Positions 32,901 through 42,012 of a DNA stretch of 64,000 bases are shown piece after piece; position 1 is the first letter of the stretch, and the number at the start of each line of letters is the position of its first letter. The DNA is from G11 sp947167445 (GTDB taxonomy: Bacteria; Bacillota; Clostridia; Lachnospirales; Lachnospiraceae). The stretch spans positions 62,001-126,000 of the forward strand of contig CAMVID010000001.1 in NCBI GenBank assembly GCA_947167445.1, in the 5' to 3' direction. A program made the position numbers and the translations under genes. The notes under the pieces were generated by a model. That model was given only the letters and a program-made list of their open reading frames with translations. It ran no database searches and was not told the origin of the DNA.

Positions 32901-34810
32901 TATTAAATGTTTCAGGAATATCAAAGAGTTTTGTAGAGGAACGCATTTTACAATGCGTTTCTTTTCATGTAGAAGATTACGAAAAAGCGGCCATTGTTGG
33001 CATTAACGGAGCGGGAAAGACTACTCTTCTTCGAATTATTGTAGGAGAGATGGCTCCGGATGAGGGCCTTGTTACCATATCTAAGGGCAAAACCTTAGGA
33101 TATCTCAAACAAAACGATGCCGTTAATTCTGAGAACACCATATATGATGAGCTTTTGGGGGTTAAGAAGGACTTAACCGATATGGAAAAGCAGCTTCGTG
33201 AGTACGAAGGTTTGATGAACACTCTTACAGGCTCTGAGCTTGATACTCTTATGGACAAGTATACCAAGCTTTCCAACTCCTTTGATCTTGCAGGTGGCTA
33301 CATCTACAGATCAGAGATTGTGGGTGTGCTTTTGGGCCTTGGATTTACCAAGGAAGAGTTCGACAAGCAGGTTAACACTTTATCGGGAGGTCAGAAGACC
33401 AGAGTGGCTCTCGGAAAGCTTCTTTTGTCAAAGCCTGACCTTATTATTCTCGATGAGCCCACCAACCATCTTGATATGAACTCCATTGCCTGGCTTGAAA
33501 ACTATCTTTTAAACTACAACGGGGCTGTGCTTGTGGTGTCCCACGACCGATATTTCCTTGATAAGATTGCCACCAAGGTTATAGAAATCGACGCCACAAG
33601 AGCAACTGTGTTTATGGGCAATTATTCTGATTATGCGGTTAAGAAGGAGGCCTTGAGAAACGAGAGATTAAAGGCTTATCTTAACCAGCAGCGGGAGATT
33701 GCTCACCAGGAAGCGGTAATTGAGAAATTACGGTCTTTTAACAGAGAGAAATCCATTAAGAGAGCTGAAAGCCGTGTCAAAATGCTTGATAAGCTTGAAA
33801 GGCTTGAGAAGCCCACGGAAATCGATGCTGACATGAAACTGGCTCTTATTCCCAGAGTTCTTTCAGGAAATGACGTACTAAGTGTCAGAGGCATATCCAA
33901 AAGCTTCGGAGACAATCATCTTTTTGATGATGTGAGTTTTGAAATCAAGCGCGGTGAACATGTGGCTCTCATAGGAGATAACGGAACCGGAAAGACTACG
34001 ATACTTAAGATTATAAACGGCCTTCTTGAGGCGGATTCGGGAAAGATTGTGCTTGGAAGCAACGTGGAAGTAGGTTACTACGATCAGGAACACCATGTGC
34101 TTCATGATGATTCCACTCTTTTTGAGGAGATTTCTAACGAATATCCTGAACTTAACAATACAGAAATCAGAAACACTTTAGCTGCGTTCCTGTTTACAGG
34201 TGATGATGTATTTAAGAGAATCAAGGAAATTTCCGGTGGTGAGAAGGGAAGAGTATCCCTTGCCAAGCTTATGCTTTCAAATTCAAACTTCCTTATCCTT
34301 GATGAGCCCACCAACCACCTTGACATACAGTCCAAGGAGATTCTGGAGGATGCCCTGAATGATTATCTTGGAACGGTTTTCTATGTATCCCATGACAGAT
34401 ACTTTATAAACAGAACTGCAGACAGGATTATAGAACTTAAGAATAACGGCCTTAAAGAGTATCTGGGCAACTACGATTATTACCTTGAAAAGAGAGATGA
34501 TACTCCTTTGGTAAAAACCACGGAATCCAAATCTGCAGCCACCCCTTCCGATAACGCCGGCAAGCTTGATTATCAAGCTCAAAAGGCAGAAGCGGCAAGA
34601 AGGAGAAAAATCGAAAATGATCTCAAAAAATGCGAGGCTGAGATTGCAACTCTTGAAGATAAAAAAGCCCTTCTTGAGGAGAAGATGAACGATGTTTCCA
34701 TAGCCACCAACTCGGTTAAACTTCAGGAGGTGGTAAAGGAGTTGACAGAAATTTCTGATAAACTTGATAAGCTTTACGAAGAGTGGGAAAACCTGGCTTC
34801 CTTAGATTGA
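32897..34810 (+). CDS. ABC-F family ATPase
   Basis: The product has 637 residues with two ABC ATPase domains in tandem and no TM. Domain 1 has GINGAGKTT, LSGGQKTRVALGKLLL and LDEPTNHLD. Domain 2 has GDNGTGKTT, ISGGEKGRVSLAKLML and LDEPTNHLD. An alpha-helical linker joins them, and a C-terminal coiled coil of about 80 residues matches the Uup/YdiF type. ABC-F proteins act at the ribosome E site to relieve stalled translation; some give antibiotic resistance. The YdiF-like layout and housekeeping context favour a translation role over resistance. It overlaps the icd stop by four bases. Confidence 0.9.
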   Translation: MILNVSGISKSFVEERILQCVSFHVEDYEKAAIVGINGAGKTTLLRIIVGEMAPDEGLVTISKGKTLGYLKQNDAVNSENTIYDELLGVKKDLTDMEKQLREYEGLMNTLTGSELDTLMDKYTKLSNSFDLAGGYIYRSEIVGVLLGLGFTKEEFDKQVNTLSGGQKTRVALGKLLLSKPDLIILDEPTNHLDMNSIAWLENYLLNYNGAVLVVSHDRYFLDKIATKVIEIDATRATVFMGNYSDYAVKKEALRNERLKAYLNQQREIAHQEAVIEKLRSFNREKSIKRAESRVKMLDKLERLEKPTEIDADMKLALIPRVLSGNDVLSVRGISKSFGDNHLFDDVSFEIKRGEHVALIGDNGTGKTTILKIINGLLEADSGKIVLGSNVEVGYYDQEHHVLHDDSTLFEEISNEYPELNNTEIRNTLAAFLFTGDDVFKRIKEISGGEKGRVSLAKLMLSNSNFLILDEPTNHLDIQSKEILEDALNDYLGTVFYVSHDRYFINRTADRIIELKNNGLKEYLGNYDYYLEKRDDTPLVKTTESKSAATPSDNAGKLDYQAQKAEAARRRKIENDLKKCEAEIATLEDKKALLEEKMNDVSIATNSVKLQEVVKELTEISDKLDKLYEEWENLASLD

Positions 34811-34835
34811 CAAGATTTTAACATCAATCTATAAT
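34807..34835 (+). promoter_or_regulatory. Promoter of rex
   Basis: TTGACA (34807-34812), 17 bases, TATAAT (34830-34835), a perfect consensus. The -35 box overlaps the stop codon of the ABC-F gene. No Rex-type TTGTTAA-TTAACAA operator was found around it. Confidence 0.88.
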
Positions 34836-34867
34836 AGTAAAGTACACTAAAGCAGGAGGAATAAGCT

Positions 34868-35506
34868 GTGGAGGAAAAAGAGATATCACAGGCCGTCATC
34901 GGTCGTCTTCCCAGGTATTTCAGATATTTGGGAGAATTGCGTGACAAGGGGGTTGAACGCATATCTTCACAGGAATTGTCCAAACTGATGAAAGTCACAG
35001 CCAGCCAGATAAGGCAGGACTTCAATAATTTTGGTGGTTTCGGACAACAGGGGTATGGATATAACGTAAATTATCTCTACGATGAGATTGGTAAGATTTT
35101 GGGGCTTGATAAGGCACATCATCTTATTATCATCGGAAGCGGTAATCTGGGTCAGGCAATAGCTAATTACATGAACTTTGAAAGAAGGGGCTTTATTTTT
35201 AAAGGTATTTTTGATAATAATCCTGCCCTTAAAGGCAAGGTTGTAAGAGGCCTGGAAATTCAACCCATGGAAAACATGGAGGCATTTATTAAGGACAATG
35301 ATGTAGATATCGCAGTTTTGACCATTCCTAAGACAGCTGCGGTTTCTGTAGCAGAGGTCCTTGTTAAGAATGGAATCAAAGCCATCTGGAACTTCGCTCA
35401 TTGCGATTTGAATGTAGGCGATGATGTGGTTGTTGAGAACGTTCATCTTACAGACAGCCTTCTCAAGCTTTCCTATAACTTTAACTGCAAAAACAAGAAT
35501 TCGTAA
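34868..35506 (+). CDS. rex: Redox-sensing transcriptional repressor Rex
   Basis: The product has 212 residues starting with GTG, with AGGAGG upstream. The N-terminal winged helix has SQELSKLMKVTASQIRQDF. The Rossmann NAD(H) domain has GSGNLGQA and IFDNNPALKG, ending with a C-terminal helix for domain swap (HLTDSLLKLSYNF). Rex senses the NADH/NAD ratio and represses fermentation and respiration genes. It is transcribed from its own consensus promoter and heads a run including alr. Confidence 0.95.
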   Translation: MEEKEISQAVIGRLPRYFRYLGELRDKGVERISSQELSKLMKVTASQIRQDFNNFGGFGQQGYGYNVNYLYDEIGKILGLDKAHHLIIIGSGNLGQAIANYMNFERRGFIFKGIFDNNPALKGKVVRGLEIQPMENMEAFIKDNDVDIAVLTIPKTAAVSVAEVLVKNGIKAIWNFAHCDLNVGDDVVVENVHLTDSLLKLSYNFNCKNKNS

Positions 35507-35530
35507 TAAGTGAAACAGAGGTGACTTTGC

Positions 35531-36133
35531 GTGGCTAAGAGTGAGCAGGCTTTTAAAAACGCTTTATTGGGCAAGAAATTACCTATTCTTACTCTTGACA
35601 ATAAATGGCACAGACTTTTTACCCAAGCGGAACAGAACAGCGAAATCAATAAACTTTCAGAGAAACTGAATGAGCTTTTGATGCGCCAGGGCAAGCTTAA
35701 TACGGAATCCAAAGAACTTAGAGCCATCAAGAAGAAGCTTCTTGATGAAATTGTTAACAGTCAGGCCGACATGAATGGTAATCCGGACAAAAAGACCCAG
35801 AAGAAGCTTGACGAAAACAAACGTCTTATAGACGAGGCTAACGATAAACTCGAGGCATATACGGATGAACTCAAGTTCCTCCCCAGTGAGATAGATAAGG
35901 TCAATTACGATCTTATGCTGGCCACCATGGATGCGTGCTATGATTATCTGACAGACAATGCCAAAGAGGTTAAGGATATCGATGCCTGGATAAGCGCAAT
36001 GCGAATTGAGCTAAAGAAGAACATTATCAAGAAGCAGGCCAAGGAAGCCAAGAACAAGGAAATGTATTCCTATATGCACGATATTTTCGGCGCTTCCGTC
36101 ATTGAACTTTTTGATATGAAGTATGATATGTAA
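35531..36133 (+). CDS. Conserved-looking coiled-coil protein of unknown function
   Basis: The product has 200 residues beginning with GTG (site AGAGGTGA). It is highly charged and helical. Residues about 36-120 form a coiled coil with a leucine heptad (INKLSEKLNELLMRQGKLN, then LDENKRLIDEANDKL), followed by a compact C-terminal helical part. There is no TM, signal or catalytic motif. It sits 24 bases after rex and before alr, and a 13-bp hairpin separates it from alr. The regular periodicity and ribosome binding site support a real gene. I do not recognise the family. Confidence 0.8.
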   Translation: MAKSEQAFKNALLGKKLPILTLDNKWHRLFTQAEQNSEINKLSEKLNELLMRQGKLNTESKELRAIKKKLLDEIVNSQADMNGNPDKKTQKKLDENKRLIDEANDKLEAYTDELKFLPSEIDKVNYDLMLATMDACYDYLTDNAKEVKDIDAWISAMRIELKKNIIKKQAKEAKNKEMYSYMHDIFGASVIELFDMKYDM

Positions 36134-36164
36134 AAGCTCTTTTTCCATCACGGAGGAAGAGCTT
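36134..36164 (+). terminator. Hairpin before alr, weak terminator or attenuator
   Basis: AAGCTCTTTTTCC (36134-36146) pairs with GGAGGAAGAGCTT (36152-36164) over 13 bp if two G-U pairs are allowed, with a 5-nt loop. The tail is AAACTTTGAGGTTTTTG, a poor T-run, so partial read-through is likely. Confidence 0.45.
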
Positions 36165-36183
36165 AAACTTTGAGGTTTTTGAT

Positions 36184-37311
36184 ATGAATATTAGTAAGAG
36201 AGTTTATGCCGGGGTTGACCTGGATATAATCGAAGAAAACTTAAATAAGATTCATAATATGACTTCCCCTGACACAGGAATTTATGCGGTTGTTAAGGCT
36301 GATGCCTATGGACATGGAGCCGATAAGGTTTCGACGAGACTTCAAAAGCTGGATTATGTGAAGGGCTTTTGTGTGGCAACTCTTGAAGAGGGTATATCCT
36401 TAAGAGAATCGGGAATCTCTAAAAAGATACTGATTCTTGGCTATTCCTTCCCTGAGCAGTATGAAGAACTTATAAAAAATGACATAACCCCCTGCATCTT
36501 CAGGGATGACAATATAAACGCCCTTAATGAGGCTGCAAAGAAGCTTGGTAAGACTGTGAAAGTTCATGTCAAGGTTGATACGGGAATGGGCCGAATCGGC
36601 ATTACTCCCGATGAAGAAGGACTTGCCTTTGTTAAGAAGCTTTTAGATTCTTCAAATATAGAACCGGAAGGCATATTTACTCATTTTGCAAGGGCTGATG
36701 AGATTGATAAGAGCGCAGCATTAAAACAGCTTAAGACTTTTAATGATTTTATTAATCTCGTTAAAGATAAACTGGGTTACAGTTTCCCTGTAAAGCATTG
36801 TTCAAACTCAGCTTCCATACTTACCATTCCCGAAGCCAATATGGACATTGTTCGCCCCGGTATTATTATTTATGGGCTTTCACCTTCAGATGAAGTGACG
36901 GCTCCCGAGTTTAAACTTAAACCGGCTCTTTCCCTTTACAGCACAATCACTTATCTTAAGAAGGTTAAAGCCGGAACACCCATAAGCTATGGCGGAACCT
37001 ACGTTGCGGATAAGGATACCCTGGTGGCAACGGTACCTGTGGGCTATGGAGACGGTTACCCCAGGTCTTTGTCAAACAAGGGATTCTGCCTTGTCAGAGG
37101 TAAAAAGGTTCCAATAATCGGAAGAGTATGTATGGACCAGTTTATGCTTGATGTAACAGATGTTGAGGGAGTTTCCCTTGATGATAAAGTGGTTCTTATC
37201 GGCAGTGACGAAAATGAGTCCATTACCACGGATGAACTTGGTGTTTTGTCCGATAGATTCAACTATGAACTTGTATGCGATCTGGGCAAGAGAGTAGGCA
37301 GGATTTATTGA
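36184..37311 (+). CDS. alr: Alanine racemase
   Basis: The product has 375 residues, a PLP-dependent fold III enzyme. The PLP Lys is K38 in VVKADAYGHG. The second catalytic base is Tyr269 in SYGGTY, from the beta domain. CMDQFMLDVT is the conserved segment near the substrate carboxylate. The C-terminus ends in LGKRVGRIY, as usual. It makes D-alanine for peptidoglycan, and the VanY-type enzyme at 4777 acts on the same D-Ala residues. The site before the ATG (TTTGAGGTTTTTGAT) is modest. Confidence 0.96.
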   Translation: MNISKRVYAGVDLDIIEENLNKIHNMTSPDTGIYAVVKADAYGHGADKVSTRLQKLDYVKGFCVATLEEGISLRESGISKKILILGYSFPEQYEELIKNDITPCIFRDDNINALNEAAKKLGKTVKVHVKVDTGMGRIGITPDEEGLAFVKKLLDSSNIEPEGIFTHFARADEIDKSAALKQLKTFNDFINLVKDKLGYSFPVKHCSNSASILTIPEANMDIVRPGIIIYGLSPSDEVTAPEFKLKPALSLYSTITYLKKVKAGTPISYGGTYVADKDTLVATVPVGYGDGYPRSLSNKGFCLVRGKKVPIIGRVCMDQFMLDVTDVEGVSLDDKVVLIGSDENESITTDELGVLSDRFNYELVCDLGKRVGRIY

Positions 37312-37376
37312 CGCAAAATATACAAAATGATATATTTAAAAGAGCAATTTTATTAAGGAGATTTAAGGAGTAATTT

Positions 37377-38108
37377 ATGTCAGGACATTCAAAATTTGCC
37401 AATATCAAACATAAAAAAGAGAAGAACGACGCCGCTAAAGGTAAGATTTTTACCATTATCGGACGTGAGATTGCAGTAGCAGTTAAAGAAGGCGGTCCCG
37501 ATCCCGCTAACAACTTTAAACTTGCTACAGTTATTGCCAAGGCTAAGGCCAACAACATGCCCAACGACACAATCGAGCGTGGTATTAAGAAGGCTGCCGG
37601 CGATGCAGGCAACGTAAACTACGAATATGCAACATACGAGGGATATGGTCCTAACGGTATCGCTATCATTGTTGATACACTTACAGATAACAAGAACAGA
37701 ACTGCAGCCAATGTAAGAAGCGCATTTACAAAGGGCCAGGGTAACGTTGGCACCCCCGGATGTGTATCCTTCATGTTCGATAAGAAGGGTCAGATCATTA
37801 TCGATAAGGAAGAGTGCGATAAGGAAGCTGACGATCTTATGATGATGGCACTTGATGCAGGTGCAGATGACTTCAATGAAGAGGATGACAGCTTTGAAAT
37901 TCTTACCGATCCCGATTCATTTGAAGAAGTAAGAGAGACTCTTGAGAAGGAAGGCATTGCCATGGCTTCCGCTGAGGTTACCATGATTCCTCAGAACTAC
38001 GTAAAGCTTACTGACGAAACTGCCATTAAGAACCTTCAGAGAACTCTTGATTTGCTTGAGGATGATGACGACGTTCAGGCAGTATATCATAACTGGGACG
38101 AGGAATAA
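37377..38108 (+). CDS. yebC: YebC/PmpR (TACO1) family protein
   Basis: The product has 243 residues. The start SGHSKFANIKHKKEKNDAAK and the following GKIFTIIGREI are diagnostic of the family. The acidic middle and the C-terminal AEVTMIPQNYVKLTDE are present. Members were first called transcription regulators; more recent work on the family links them to relief of ribosome stalling, especially at proline tracts. AAGGAG lies upstream of the ATG. It is cotranscribed with the GT2 gene, which starts 9 bases after its stop. Confidence 0.95.
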   Translation: MSGHSKFANIKHKKEKNDAAKGKIFTIIGREIAVAVKEGGPDPANNFKLATVIAKAKANNMPNDTIERGIKKAAGDAGNVNYEYATYEGYGPNGIAIIVDTLTDNKNRTAANVRSAFTKGQGNVGTPGCVSFMFDKKGQIIIDKEECDKEADDLMMMALDAGADDFNEEDDSFEILTDPDSFEEVRETLEKEGIAMASAEVTMIPQNYVKLTDETAIKNLQRTLDLLEDDDDVQAVYHNWDEE

Positions 38109-38117
38109 TACTTTTCT

Positions 38118-39077
38118 ATGAACAACCATAGGCTTGCTATCGTTGTGCCCTGTTATAACGAGGAGGAAATGCTTGCCATTTCATCTGAGACTTTAAGGGG
38201 AGTTATCGACGATCTTGTTTCTCAAAACAAAATAGCTGCTGATTCCTTTATCCTTTTTGTGGATGACGGAAGTAAGGATAATACCTGGAGCCTTATTGAG
38301 AAGGAGCACGAAGCGCACCCTGAAAACGTTAAGGGACTTAAGCTTTCCGGAAATGTGGGTCACCAGTATGCCCTTACCGCAGGACTTTTAAAAGCAGTGG
38401 ATTACAGTGATGTAACGGTTTCCATCGATGCGGATTTGCAGGATGATGTATCCGTAATCGGAGAGATGATAGACAAGTTCCATGCGGGAAATGAAATAGT
38501 TTATGGTGTTCGTAACGACAGAGGAACGGACAGCTTTTTTAAACGTCATTCCGCCCAGGCTTTCTATAAACTTATGGCCAAGATGGGAGTTAAGACAGTT
38601 TATAATCACGCTGACTTCAGACTCATGTCAAAGAAGGCTCTTGAAGAGTTTTCCAAATACGAGGAATCCAATCTTTTCTTAAGAGGCATGGTTCCTCTTT
38701 TAGGATTTAAATCAGACAGCGTTTACTACAGCAGAAAAGAGAGAGTGGCAGGAAAGTCCAAGTACCCTTTGAGAAAGATGATTTCTCTTGCTTTCAACGG
38801 CATTTCTTCTTTCTCTGTGAAGCCCATTGAGCTTATTACCTGGATGGGTGGACTTATTATTATTTGCTGTTTTCTTGCTGCAATATATGCCTTTGTTTCC
38901 TACTTTACAGGAAATGTTGAGAAGGGCTGGACATCCCTTATTTTATCTATCTGGTTTATCGGCGGAGTTCAGCTTTTAAGCATCGGCCTCATAGGTCAGT
39001 ACATAGGCAAAATATATGTTGAGGTTAAACATCGACCTCGTTATCACGAAGAAAAATGGTTATACGATAACAAATAA
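38118..39077 (+). CDS. Polyprenyl-phosphate glycosyltransferase, GT2 (DPM1/GtrB type)
   Basis: The product has 319 residues. The N-terminal GT-A domain begins RLAIVVPCYNEEEML, has FVDDGSKDNTW, and carries the catalytic SIDADLQDD. Two C-terminal TM helices at about 240-300 (MGGLIIICCFLAAIYAFVSY and LILSIWFIGGVQLLSIGLIG) anchor it to the membrane, as in GtrB/YkoT. It should transfer a sugar from a nucleotide donor to undecaprenyl phosphate on the cytosolic face. The adjacent multi-TM protein is a plausible user of the lipid-linked sugar. Confidence 0.9.
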   Translation: MNNHRLAIVVPCYNEEEMLAISSETLRGVIDDLVSQNKIAADSFILFVDDGSKDNTWSLIEKEHEAHPENVKGLKLSGNVGHQYALTAGLLKAVDYSDVTVSIDADLQDDVSVIGEMIDKFHAGNEIVYGVRNDRGTDSFFKRHSAQAFYKLMAKMGVKTVYNHADFRLMSKKALEEFSKYEESNLFLRGMVPLLGFKSDSVYYSRKERVAGKSKYPLRKMISLAFNGISSFSVKPIELITWMGGLIIICCFLAAIYAFVSYFTGNVEKGWTSLILSIWFIGGVQLLSIGLIGQYIGKIYVEVKHRPRYHEEKWLYDNK

Positions 39078-39097
39078 TACTCTTGGGGGTTTAAAAG

Positions 39098-40570
39098 ATG
39101 GTTTGGAAGAAAACATGGTTTAATTTTGTTATTTGGACTTTGTTTGTGGTTTTCGGTGCCTTCTTTTTGACCCTTGGGACACAATATTTTCTTGCTAAGA
39201 ATTTCGGCCTGACCGAAATCTATTATTATGTAGGTGGCGTGTGCCTTTGCTTGTTGCTTGGCGCAGGCCTCTTTTTCGTTGCGACAAAGATTAAGGCTTC
39301 TTTGGCGGGTAAAGATATCAAGGCCTTTGTAATGCCTTTGATTTTCTTTATTGTTGTGGCAGCCTCCATGACATATATGGGATATATTGCCTTTGGCGGG
39401 ATTGTACTTAACGTGAATTCCGATGATATTGCCAATTTGAGCGTCATTAGCGATGCCTATGTAGGAGGCAAAGGTTTCTATCCGAGCGGCAATTTATCCG
39501 ATTTTACTTTTTCGGGTATTATGTTCGGAGTTTTTTCCTTTATCGGAAACCATGCTTATGCGGCTATCTTTGTACAGTTCTTAATCAAGATGATTGCCTT
39601 CGTGTTTATGCTTATCGGAGTATATAATTTCTCGGGATACTGGGGTGGAATCACATTCTCTTTGCTTTCGTGCTTCCTTCCGGGGCAGTTGTTTTCATTT
39701 TTTAGAATTAATACCTTCTGGGTGTTTTATGCGGTATTCGCCATTGCATTCTTCTGGCTTAGCCTGATTTATAAGGCTGTGTATTATGAAAGTCACAACA
39801 AAGGCCTGATTGTTTCTGCAGTTTTGCTGGGACTTTTGATAGGAACAATCAGCTACGACAATGCTTTTGGTATTATTTTGCTTTTCTTATCTGCATTGCT
39901 TGCTATCATTGGCGGAAAGTGGAGTGATGAGGAGCCGGAAAGCAAGCCTGTGTCTAAGTATTTGCTTGTTTTGCTTATCTGTGTAATCGCAGTAATTACA
40001 TATGCAGCATTCACTTTCTTTTTGGGAATTGACCCTGATTTAACCCTCAAATTCGATTATTATACAAGAATCCCTGTCGTGTATTCGGTTGATACTTTTG
40101 TGGTGGGAATCGTGGCAATTTTCGGGGCCTATGCGTATTTCTCGAGACGGCTTACCGAAGGATGTCTCGGAGGAATGTTCGTATTTCTTACTTCCCTTGC
40201 ATTTTTGCAGCTGGATATAACCAGATTTGAAGATTTGAGTGTCGTTTATTTTGGCCTTGTTCTTGGGGCATCCCTTCTTTTTGGAGCAATGTTTATAAAT
40301 ACTCCCGAAGATGTGGCATTAACGGTTGCAAGGACAGAAGATATTGATGAGAACGAAGCTGCAGCCGCTGTTATGGAGAAGGTTCTTGAAGAGAAGGAGA
40401 AGGAAAAGGAAGCAGAAGAACCTAAGATCAAGTTCTTTAAGAGCCCTATTCCGGAGCCTAAAAAACATGTCAGCAAAGTAGTTGATTATGATCATGAGTT
40501 TAATGATGAATTGCTTAAAGATTACGATATTGTCGTAGGAGATGACGACGATTACGATATTTTAGATTAA
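39098..40570 (+). CDS. Multi-TM membrane protein, possible GT-C glycosyltransferase
   Basis: The product has 490 residues with about ten or eleven hydrophobic segments up to residue 410 and an acidic, disordered cytosolic tail rich in Glu and Asp. The first external loop carries NSDDIANLSVISDAYVGG, an acidic pair in the place where GT-C enzymes keep their catalytic Asp. The gene starts 20 bases after the polyprenyl-phosphate glycosyltransferase. A role in moving that lipid-linked sugar onto a wall polymer or protein outside the cell is inferred. Sequence similarity to a named family was not recognised. Confidence 0.75.
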   Translation: MVWKKTWFNFVIWTLFVVFGAFFLTLGTQYFLAKNFGLTEIYYYVGGVCLCLLLGAGLFFVATKIKASLAGKDIKAFVMPLIFFIVVAASMTYMGYIAFGGIVLNVNSDDIANLSVISDAYVGGKGFYPSGNLSDFTFSGIMFGVFSFIGNHAYAAIFVQFLIKMIAFVFMLIGVYNFSGYWGGITFSLLSCFLPGQLFSFFRINTFWVFYAVFAIAFFWLSLIYKAVYYESHNKGLIVSAVLLGLLIGTISYDNAFGIILLFLSALLAIIGGKWSDEEPESKPVSKYLLVLLICVIAVITYAAFTFFLGIDPDLTLKFDYYTRIPVVYSVDTFVVGIVAIFGAYAYFSRRLTEGCLGGMFVFLTSLAFLQLDITRFEDLSVVYFGLVLGASLLFGAMFINTPEDVALTVARTEDIDENEAAAAVMEKVLEEKEKEKEAEEPKIKFFKSPIPEPKKHVSKVVDYDHEFNDELLKDYDIVVGDDDDYDILD

Positions 40571-40589
40571 TTTATGGAGATTATTATTT

Positions 40590-41999
40590 ATGGGTTTTTC
40601 TAAGGATTTTATTTGGGGAGCCGCCACAGCCTCTTATCAGGTGGAGGGTGCTGCCTATGAAGATGGAAAGGGCTTAAACATTTGGGATGTTTTCTGCAAG
40701 GAAGAAAACTCCCATGTTTATTCTATGAACAACGGTGATGTGGCCTGCGACCAGTATCATCGCTATAAAGAAGACGTTGCAATCATGAAGGAAATCGGCC
40801 TTAAGGCATACAGATTTTCTGTGGACTGGGCAAGAGTCATGCCGGATGGCACCGGAAAGGTTAATGAGGCAGGACTTGCATATTATGATTCCTTGGTTGA
40901 CGAGCTTCTTAAGCAGGGTATTGAGCCTTATATGACTCTCTACCACTGGGATTTGCCCTTTGAACTTCAGAAGAGAGGCGGCTGGCTTAATCCCGATTCC
41001 GTACAGTGGTTTGAGGATTACACCAAAGTCATTGTTTCTCACTTTAAGGGAAGGGTAAAGAACTATTTTACAATCAACGAGATGGCCTGCATTTTATGCC
41101 TCGGTTATTTTACCAGAGAACACGCACCCGGATGGGTGGTTTCCAAGAGAGAAGCTTTCCTTATCTGGAAAAATCTTCTTCTTGCTCATGGTAAGGCTGT
41201 CAGAGCAATCAGGAGTCTTTCTCCTGAATCGAAAATTGGATTTGCTGCCTGTGGAAACACTTATTATCCTACATTCAGGGGGGAGAAGGAAAACGGATTC
41301 ACAGGGGCTAAAGTCGGAACCGGTGTAACCAAAGAGGATATTGAGGCATCCATTAAACTGACATTCGAAATAAATACCGATGATTTCAGGTCTTTGCTTT
41401 TTAACCTTGGCTTGTATTCCGAACCTATAATGAAGGGCTGCCTTCCCAAGGGCCTTGTTGAAAGATTCGGAGATCATTTACCTGATTTTTCAAAAGAAGA
41501 GCTTGAATTAATCAGCTCGGAAGTTGATTTCTTCGGACTTAATATCTATCAGGGATGCGAGTCTGAAATGACAAAAGACGGTCCCGAGGAAATTACTTAT
41601 CCCGAAGGAATGCCCATGACAACCATGGGATGGCACGTAACTCCGGATTGCCTGTACTGGGCTCCCAAGTTCCTTGCAGAAAGATATGGCAAACCGGTTA
41701 TTATTACCGAAAACGGTATGAGTTCCTCTGATTGGGTTTCAATGGACGGTAAGGTACATGACGGCCCCAGAGTTGACTTTCTTCACAGATATCTGCTGGC
41801 ATTAAGAAGAAGCGCAGAGGATGGTACTGATGTTGTCGGATATTTCCAGTGGTCTCTGATGGATAATTTTGAGTGGTTCTTCGGATATTCCAAGCGCTTT
41901 GGAATTGTTTATGTAGATTATGAGACACAGAAAAGAGTCCTAAAGGATTCAGCTCATCTATTTAAAGATGTAATTGCTTCAAACGGTGATTGCCTGTAA
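40590..41999 (+). CDS. Family GH1 beta-glucosidase or 6-phospho-beta-glucosidase
   Basis: The product has 469 residues in the usual GH1 length. The start FSKDFIWGAATASYQVEGA is typical. The acid/base is Glu164 in FTINEM and the nucleophile Glu374 in IITENG. The C-terminal WSLMDNFEW and SKRFGIVYVDY segments bind the sugar. Non-phospho specificity is favoured because the phosphate-binding Ser-Lys-Tyr signature of PTS-type enzymes is not evident and no PTS gene is adjacent. There is no signal peptide, so it is intracellular. First of three glycosidase genes. Confidence 0.92.
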   Translation: MGFSKDFIWGAATASYQVEGAAYEDGKGLNIWDVFCKEENSHVYSMNNGDVACDQYHRYKEDVAIMKEIGLKAYRFSVDWARVMPDGTGKVNEAGLAYYDSLVDELLKQGIEPYMTLYHWDLPFELQKRGGWLNPDSVQWFEDYTKVIVSHFKGRVKNYFTINEMACILCLGYFTREHAPGWVVSKREAFLIWKNLLLAHGKAVRAIRSLSPESKIGFAACGNTYYPTFRGEKENGFTGAKVGTGVTKEDIEASIKLTFEINTDDFRSLLFNLGLYSEPIMKGCLPKGLVERFGDHLPDFSKEELELISSEVDFFGLNIYQGCESEMTKDGPEEITYPEGMPMTTMGWHVTPDCLYWAPKFLAERYGKPVIITENGMSSSDWVSMDGKVHDGPRVDFLHRYLLALRRSAEDGTDVVGYFQWSLMDNFEWFFGYSKRFGIVYVDYETQKRVLKDSAHLFKDVIASNGDCL

Positions 42000-42012
42000 A
42001 ACGGAGGTTAAT

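Noticed and set aside
34807..34867. Rex operator in the rex promoter
   Set aside because: No TTGTTAA-N4-TTAACAA-like palindrome could be found, so autoregulation is not claimed.
34967..35446. Antisense open frame of 159 codons inside rex
   Set aside because: Shadow of the well-supported rex frame; no start site signal or domain.
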